Source: Marichromatium bheemlicum (GTDB lineage: Bacteria; Pseudomonadota; Gammaproteobacteria; Chromatiales; Chromatiaceae). From it: DNA of 53,740 nt. Positions 48,759-53,740 of the stretch are shown here, piece by piece. Below the pieces are notes generated by a model. The model made no database searches. It was not told the DNA's origin and saw nothing but the letters and a program-made list of their open reading frames with translations. A program made the position numbers and the translations under genes. Each line of letters opens with the position of its first letter. Position 1 is the stretch's first letter. The stretch covers positions 1-53,740 of the forward strand of contig NZ_JAAXKX010000023.1 of assembly GCF_012276755.1 (NCBI RefSeq). Reading direction: 5' to 3'.

Positions 48759-50420
48759 ATGACCGAACAGACTCCCGCTGCCCCACTCGACCCGCGACGA
48801 CGGGTCGAACACTTCCGTGACCTCACCCGTGACTATCTCGATGGCCGTCTCAGCGAGGAGGCCTTCCGCCCGCTGCGGCTGATGCACGGGCTCTATCGTC
48901 TGCGCGAGACCACCATGCTGCGCGTGGCGGTGCGCGACGGTCGGCTCGACGCCGCGCAGTTGCGCGCCCTGGCGCGCATCGCCCACCGCCGCGGGCTGGG
49001 CGGCGTCCGTCTCACCACCCGGCAGAACCTCCAGTTCAGCGGCCCGGCGATCGCCGAGGTGCCGGAGATCCTCGCCGAGCTGGCCGAGGTCGGGCTGTCG
49101 AGCTTCATGACCTCGGGCGGCTGCGTGCGTGGCATCACCCTCGACCCGCTGGCCGGGGTCGCCTGCGACGAGCTGGAGGATCCGCGCCCGTGGCGCGCGC
49201 TGCTCGATCGCTGGCGCGAGACCCTGCCGCTCGCCTCGCGTCTGCCCGGTAAGTTCAAGATCGCGATCAATGGCGCGCGTGAGGACCGGGTGGCGCTGGC
49301 CGCGCACGACCTCGGGCTCGATCTGGTGCGCGACGCGCGCGGTGAGTTGGGCTTCCGCGTGCTCGTCGGCGGCGGGCTGGGGCGCGATGCGCGACTCGCC
49401 GACGAACTCACCGGGTTCCTCCATTGGCCGCACCTGCTCACCTATAGCGAGGCGGTGCTGCGGGTCCATGCCCGCGATGGTGGCGGCGCGCGGCTGCGCA
49501 CCCTGGTGCGACGCATCGGCATGGCGGCCTTCGCCGACCGGGTGGCGCGCGAGTGGGCGGGGTTGCGCGACGGCCCGGGGACCCTCGACCGGGAGCAGGT
49601 CGCCGCGGCGGCGCGCCGCTTCGCCGTTGCGCCCGTCCCCGCCGAGGCGCCGGCGCAGCCCGTCGCGACCACCGGCCCGGCCGACTATCGCGACTGGGTG
49701 GCGACCAATGTGCGCGCCCAGCGCGATCCCGAGCGCGCCATCGTCACCCTCTCGACCAAGGGGCGCGATGTGCTGCCCGGCTGGTTGTCGGCGGCGCAGC
49801 TCGAATGGCTCGCCGGGGTGGTCGAGACGGCGAGCGACGACGAGGCGCGGCTGACCGGCGCGCAGCAGCTGGTGCTGCCCCAGGTGCGGCGCGCGCGGCT
49901 GTTCGAGCTCTGGGCCGAGGCGCGCGCCCAGGGGCTGGCCGAGGCCAATGTCGGGCTGCTGACCGATCTCGTCGCCTGCCCGGGGATTCGCGAGTGCGAT
50001 CTGGCGCACGGCGATCCGCAGTCGATCGCCGCGGCGATCCGCGACCGCTTCCAGGATCGCGCGGCGCTGCGCGACATCGGCCCGCTGACGCTGCGGATCT
50101 CGGGCTGCCCCAATGCCTGCGTCCACCACAATCTCGCCGACATCGGCATCCGCGGGCTGCGCAAGCAGGGCGGGGCGCGCTATCAGGTGTTGATCGGCGG
50201 GCATGGTGGACGCGGGGCGCGGCTCGGCGAGCCGCTGGGCGCCTCGTTCGCGGCCGCCGAGGTGCCCGAGGTGATCGACACCCTGCTCGGCGTCCATCTC
50301 CAGTGGCGTCTGCCCGGCGAGCCCTTCGCCGGCACCCTGCGCCGGGTCGGCACCGCACCCTTCCGCGCGGCGCTGGAGCTGCGCGCCGCCGCGGCGCCGC
50401 GGGAGGTGGCCCATGGCTGA
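48759..50420 (+). CDS. cysI: Assimilatory sulfite reductase hemoprotein (nitrite/sulfite reductase family)
   Basis: Siroheme and 4Fe-4S enzyme reducing sulfite to sulfide, 553 residues. Two ferredoxin-like repeats surround LTTRQNLQFSG and GGCVRGITLDPLAGV. The cluster and siroheme cysteines are Cys407 and Cys413 (ACPGIREC) and Cys450 and Cys454 (SGCPNAC). No flavoprotein partner (cysJ) is present, so a ferredoxin-type donor is likely. The family also includes nitrite reductases; the cysH-D-N neighbours decide for sulfite. It overlaps cysH by eight bases. Confidence 0.92.
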   Translation: MTEQTPAAPLDPRRRVEHFRDLTRDYLDGRLSEEAFRPLRLMHGLYRLRETTMLRVAVRDGRLDAAQLRALARIAHRRGLGGVRLTTRQNLQFSGPAIAEVPEILAELAEVGLSSFMTSGGCVRGITLDPLAGVACDELEDPRPWRALLDRWRETLPLASRLPGKFKIAINGAREDRVALAAHDLGLDLVRDARGELGFRVLVGGGLGRDARLADELTGFLHWPHLLTYSEAVLRVHARDGGGARLRTLVRRIGMAAFADRVAREWAGLRDGPGTLDREQVAAAARRFAVAPVPAEAPAQPVATTGPADYRDWVATNVRAQRDPERAIVTLSTKGRDVLPGWLSAAQLEWLAGVVETASDDEARLTGAQQLVLPQVRRARLFELWAEARAQGLAEANVGLLTDLVACPGIRECDLAHGDPQSIAAAIRDRFQDRAALRDIGPLTLRISGCPNACVHHNLADIGIRGLRKQGGARYQVLIGGHGGRGARLGEPLGASFAAAEVPEVIDTLLGVHLQWRLPGEPFAGTLRRVGTAPFRAALELRAAAAPREVAHG

Positions 50421-51141
50421 TCGTCGCGCCCCGACGCCGCAACAGTTGGCCGCCCGCGAGCGCGAGCTGGTCGAGCGCCTGCGCGCCTCGTGCCGCGCGT
50501 ACTCGCCGATCGTCTTCGCCACCAGCCTGGGCGTCGAGGACATGGTGCTGACCGAGGTCATCTGCCGCGAGCGTCTGCCCATCGGCCTGTTCACCCTCGA
50601 CACCGGGCGGCTGCCGACCGAGACCCTGGCGCTGATCGAGCGGGTCGAGCGTCACTACGACATCCGCATCACGCGCTATGCGCCGCGCCCCGAGGCGATC
50701 GCCGACTATGTCCGCGAGTACGGTATCGACGGCTTCTACGACTCGATCGCCGCGCGCCGGGCGTGCTGCCGGGTGCGCAAGCTCGAACCCCTGGGGCGGG
50801 CGCTGGCCGGACAGGCGGCCTGGGTCACCGGGCTGCGCGCGGCGCAGTCGGTCACCCGCGTCGGTCTGGCGCCGCGCGCCTGGGACGCCGAGCACGGGCT
50901 GGAGAAGCTCAGTCCGCTGATCGACTGGAGCGAGGGCGAGGTGTGGGCCTTCATCCGCGCCCATCAGGTGCCCTACAACCCGCTCCACGACCAGGGCTAT
51001 CCGAGCATCGGCTGCGCCCCCTGCACCCGCGCCATCACCGTCGGCGAGGACATCCGCGCCGGACGCTGGTGGTGGGAGCAGCCCGAGACCCGCGAGTGCG
51101 GGCTGCACCGCCGCGCCGAGCACGACGCGCCGTCGCCTTGA
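50413..51141 (+). CDS. cysH: Assimilatory APS reductase
   Basis: 242-residue reductase producing sulfite. The paired Cys118-Cys119 (RRACCRVRK) and Cys201-x2-Cys204 (GCAPCTRA) form the 4Fe-4S site found in enzymes that take adenylylsulfate, not PAPS. The catalytic Cys229 lies in RECGLH. FATSLGVEDMVL is the nucleotide loop. The absence of an APS kinase here agrees with APS as substrate. Cytoplasmic, thioredoxin-dependent by family. Confidence 0.93.
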   Translation: MADRRAPTPQQLAARERELVERLRASCRAYSPIVFATSLGVEDMVLTEVICRERLPIGLFTLDTGRLPTETLALIERVERHYDIRITRYAPRPEAIADYVREYGIDGFYDSIAARRACCRVRKLEPLGRALAGQAAWVTGLRAAQSVTRVGLAPRAWDAEHGLEKLSPLIDWSEGEVWAFIRAHQVPYNPLHDQGYPSIGCAPCTRAITVGEDIRAGRWWWEQPETRECGLHRRAEHDAPSP

Positions 51142-51212
51142 TCGACGCCATCCCGAGCACGTCCCGGCCGTCGGCCGGGGCGGGCCCCATCGTATCGACA
51201 CACAGGCCAGAG

Positions 51213-52136
51213 ATGACCACCCTGACACCATCCCGTACCCGCACGCTCAGCCATCTCGACTGGTTGGAGGCCGACGCCATCCACATCCTGCGCGAGGTGG
51301 TCGGACAGTGCGCCAACCCGGTGCTGCTGTTCTCCGGCGGCAAGGATTCGATCTGCCTGCTGCGCCTGGCCGAGAAGGCCTTCCGCCCCGGGCCGCTGCC
51401 GTTCCCGCTGCTGCACATCGACACCGGGCACAACTATCCCGAGGTGCTCGCCTTCCGCGACGAGCGCGCCGCCGAGCTGGGCGCGCGGTTGATCGTGCGC
51501 TCGGTGGAGGACTCGATCGCGCGCGGCTCGGTGGTGCTCCGTGAACCGGGCGAGTCGCGCAACCGTCACCAGTCGGTGACGCTGCTCGAGACGATCGAGG
51601 CGTTCGGCTTCGATGCCTGCATCGGCGGGGCGCGTCGCGACGAGGAGAAGGCGCGCGCCAAGGAGCGGATCATGAGCCTGCGCGATGCCTTCGGTCAGTG
51701 GGACCCGAAGCAGCAGCGCCCCGAGCTGTGGAGCCTCTACAACGCGCGCACCCACCCCGGCGAGAACATCCGCGCCTTCCCGATCAGCGACTGGACCGAA
51801 CTCGACGTCTGGCAGTACATCCGCCGCGAGCGGCTGGCGCTGCCGTCGATCTATTTCGCCCACTATCGCCCGGTGGTGCGCGTGGGGTCGCGGTTGCGTC
51901 CGGTCACCCCGCTGACCCCGGCGCGCGAGGACGAGCGCGTCGAGACGCTGCGGGTGCGCTTTCGCACCGTCGGCGACATCACCTGCACCGCGCCGGTGGC
52001 CTCCGAGGCCGACACCCTGGAGGCGATCATCGCCGAGACCGCCGCCGCCACCCAGAGCGAGCGCGGCGCCACCCGGTTCGACGACCACACCAGCGAGTCC
52101 TCGATGGAGGAACGCAAGAAGGCCGGTTATTTCTGA
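51213..52136 (+). CDS. cysD: Sulfate adenylyltransferase small subunit
   Basis: 307-residue ATP pyrophosphatase-fold subunit that forms APS from sulfate and ATP. PP-loop SGGKDS at 41-46, HIDTGHNYPEVLAFRD, GGARRDEEKARAKERI and a C-terminal SSMEERKKAGYF are diagnostic. ATG 51213 matches the family start; the open frame upstream runs through cysH. Eleven bases before cysN. Confidence 0.96.
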   Translation: MTTLTPSRTRTLSHLDWLEADAIHILREVVGQCANPVLLFSGGKDSICLLRLAEKAFRPGPLPFPLLHIDTGHNYPEVLAFRDERAAELGARLIVRSVEDSIARGSVVLREPGESRNRHQSVTLLETIEAFGFDACIGGARRDEEKARAKERIMSLRDAFGQWDPKQQRPELWSLYNARTHPGENIRAFPISDWTELDVWQYIRRERLALPSIYFAHYRPVVRVGSRLRPVTPLTPAREDERVETLRVRFRTVGDITCTAPVASEADTLEAIIAETAAATQSERGATRFDDHTSESSMEERKKAGYF

Positions 52137-52147
52137 GAGGACACCCC

Positions 52148-53431
52148 ATGTCATCGCCACACGCATTCCCCGAGATCGACGACCACGGCCTGCTGCGCTT
52201 TCTCACCTGCGGCAGCGTCGACGACGGCAAGAGCACGCTCATCGGTCGGCTGCTGCACGACACCCGCGCGATCCTTGCCGACACCCTGGAGACGCTCGCC
52301 GCCACCTCGCGCCGACGCGGACTCGACGGGGTGGACCTGTCGCTGCTCACCGACGGGCTCGCCGCCGAACGCGAGCAGGGCATCACCATCGATGTCGCCT
52401 ACCGCTACTTCACCACCGGCACGCGCAAGTACATCATCGCCGACGCCCCCGGCCACGAGCAGTACACGCGCAACATGGTCACCGCGGCCTCCAATGCCGA
52501 TCTGGCCATCATCCTCATCGACGCGCGCCGCGGCGTGCAGACCCAGACCCGGCGCCACGCCTATCTCGCCCACCTGCTCGGCATCCCCAATCTGGTGGTC
52601 GCGGTCAACAAGATGGATCTGGTCGATCACGACGCCGAGGTGTTCGCGCGTATCCAGCGCGACTTCCTCGACTTCGCCGCCTGGCTCGGCATCGAGGGGG
52701 CCTGCTTCGTGCCGATCTCGGCGCTCCACGGCGACAACGTCGTCGAGCGCGGTCCGCACCTCGACTGGTATCGGGGGCCGACCCTGGTCGAGCTGCTCGA
52801 GCGCGCGCCCAGCGCCCAGGGCACGCGTCCGGACGTCTTCCGCTTCCCGGTGCAGTACGTCTGTCGCCCGCGCGACTCTGCCGATCCGGCGCTGCACGAC
52901 TATCGCGGCTACATGGGGCGGGTGGAGTCCGGCGCCATCGCCGTCGGCGATCCGGTGATGGCGTTACCCTCGGGGCGGACCAGCCGGGTGCGTGACATCC
53001 AGATCGGCGGGGTCGGTCAGCCCGAGGCCGGGCCCGAGCAGTCCGTCACCCTGTTGCTGGAGGACGCGCTCGACATCTCGCGCGGCGACCTGCTGGTGCG
53101 CCCCGATCAGGCACCGGCGCCCCGGCGCGAACTCGAGGCCCATCTCTGCTGGCTCGCCGAGCGTCCGCTGTCGGCCTCGCGTCACTATCTGCTGCGCCAC
53201 ACCACCCGCGAGGTCCGCGCCCGGGTCGCGGCCATCGAGCACCGCATCGACCTCAACGCGCTGACGCACCAACCGGCCACCGAGCTGGGGATGAACGACA
53301 TCGCCCGGCTGCGCCTCCGGCTCGCCCAGCCCATCCACCCCGATCCCTACGCCAGCAACCGCGCCACCGGCGCCTTCGTGCTCATCGACGAGAGCACCAA
53401 CGACACCGTGGGGGCGGGGATGATCCTCTGA
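52148..53431 (+). CDS. cysN: Sulfate adenylyltransferase large (GTPase) subunit
   Basis: 427-residue EF-Tu-like GTPase that drives CysD. G1 GSVDDGKST (22-30), G2 region AAEREQGITIDVAYRYF, G3 ADAPGHEQYTRN, G4 AVNKMDLVD. Barrel domains follow (VQYVCRPRDSADP, YRGYMGRVESGAI) and the protein ends GAFVLIDESTNDTVGAGMIL. There is no C-terminal APS kinase (CysC) domain, consistent with direct use of APS by CysH. AGAGG lies about eight bases before ATG 52148. Confidence 0.96.
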   Translation: MSSPHAFPEIDDHGLLRFLTCGSVDDGKSTLIGRLLHDTRAILADTLETLAATSRRRGLDGVDLSLLTDGLAAEREQGITIDVAYRYFTTGTRKYIIADAPGHEQYTRNMVTAASNADLAIILIDARRGVQTQTRRHAYLAHLLGIPNLVVAVNKMDLVDHDAEVFARIQRDFLDFAAWLGIEGACFVPISALHGDNVVERGPHLDWYRGPTLVELLERAPSAQGTRPDVFRFPVQYVCRPRDSADPALHDYRGYMGRVESGAIAVGDPVMALPSGRTSRVRDIQIGGVGQPEAGPEQSVTLLLEDALDISRGDLLVRPDQAPAPRRELEAHLCWLAERPLSASRHYLLRHTTREVRARVAAIEHRIDLNALTHQPATELGMNDIARLRLRLAQPIHPDPYASNRATGAFVLIDESTNDTVGAGMIL

Positions 53432-53433
53432 AC

Positions 53434-53453
53434 CGGCCCCGCCACGGGGGCCG
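53434..53453 (+). terminator. GC-rich hairpin after cysN
   Basis: CGGCCCC (53434-53440) pairs with GGGGCCG (53447-53453) around a six-base loop, two bases after the stop. No T-run follows, so strength as a terminator is doubtful. Confidence 0.45.
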
Positions 53454-53474
53454 AGTGCCAGTGACCAGGGAAAT

Positions 53475-53571
53475 CGAACCGCCAAGACAGGAGGACGCGA
53501 AGGCAGCTGATGCCCGGTGCCTCGGCACTGGCACCACGCCTCGCTGGTCGCTGAGGACCGGTCGCTGCTCC
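53475..53571 (+). repeat. AACCGC element and degenerate CTG heptads
   Basis: GAACCGCCAAGACAGGAGGA from 53475 is the dispersed AACCGC type. CTGGTCG, CTGAGGA, CCGGTCG and CTGCTCC at 53544-53571 keep the seven-base CTG phase. The remainder of 53454-53636 shows no gene. Confidence 0.7.
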
Positions 53572-53636
53572 AGCGATATCGGCACGAGGCGGGCGAAGGA
53601 TGTCGCGAGTCGCTGGTGATCAGCCGCTAGTCCGGT

Positions 53637-53740
53637 CCCTCCTTTGCCAGAAAGGGGGCGTGAGAGGTTGCGAGATCGCTCGTTGGGCGTGGTTAGTTTT
53701 TTGTATTTGTTTGGGATTTTGATGAATCCCCCCTAGATCC
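53637..53740. mobile_element. MITE-like palindromic element, copy 4 (cut by the window end)
   Basis: TCCCTCCTTTGCCAGAAAGG and following bases, an AT-rich core (TTAGTTTTTTGTATTTG) and GATGAATCCCCCCTAGATCC repeat the layout of 25961-26093. The right-hand palindrome falls outside the window. Confidence 0.65.

Overview
The window is GC-rich chromosomal DNA that reads as a purple sulfur bacterium of the Chromatiaceae type (Gammaproteobacteria). The strongest clue is a complete divergent sox cluster, soxXAKL against soxB. It sits beside a pyruvate:ferredoxin oxidoreductase, a gammaproteobacterial thrS-infC-rpmI-rplT-pheST-ihfA-merR block and an assimilatory sulfate pathway. No genus is claimed.

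Layout. (1) 1-11648: exosortase A (XrtA) exopolysaccharide locus, all on +: chain-length determinant (5' end outside the window), tyrosine autokinase, outer-membrane barrel, deacetylase, FemAB-like protein, two glycosyltransferases around an exosortase-EpsI fusion, and an asparagine-synthase-type amidotransferase. (2) 11673-16476: tRNA-Leu and the sox genes for thiosulfate oxidation. (3) 16476-22634: a PAS-PAS-GGDEF diguanylate cyclase whose membrane anchor is cut off by an in-frame amber codon, then a dihydroorotate-dehydrogenase-like gene and nifJ. (4) 22846-28642: rimI, prfC, ibaG and fumA separated by two repeat-filled intergenic regions. (5) 28849-37021: tRNA-Val, thrS, infC (apparent AUC start), rpmI, rplT, pheS, pheT, ihfA, a MerR regulator, tRNA-Pro and a strong terminator. 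(6) 37087-46447: a defence island with a membrane zinc-ribbon protein, a divergent CoiA-like nuclease, an Mrr-type endonuclease and a type I restriction system hsdRMS. (7) 46670-53431: a 2-hydroxyacid dehydrogenase, a CysB-type regulator, then cysI-cysH-cysD-cysN. (8) 53432-53740: repeats again.

How the genes work together. The XrtA locus makes and exports a polysaccharide and processes PEP-CTERM proteins; no PEP-CTERM substrate and no locus ATPase is seen here. SoxXA, SoxB and the accessory proteins SoxK and SoxL act on thiosulfate in the periplasm. CysDN makes APS, CysH (an iron-sulfur APS reductase type) reduces it to sulfite, and CysI reduces sulfite to sulfide, so both oxidative and assimilatory sulfur metabolism are present. 

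Most unusual features: degenerate seven-base CTG-phased tandem arrays tied to dispersed AACCGC-type repeats and MITE-like palindromic elements; an internally duplicated SoxK; the amber-interrupted cyclase; the AUC start of infC; folded intercistronic RNAs in infC-rpmI and pheS-pheT; and an unrecognised membrane zinc-ribbon gene divergent from a CoiA-like nuclease inside the defence island. All identifications come from reading motifs and gene order; no database search was made.
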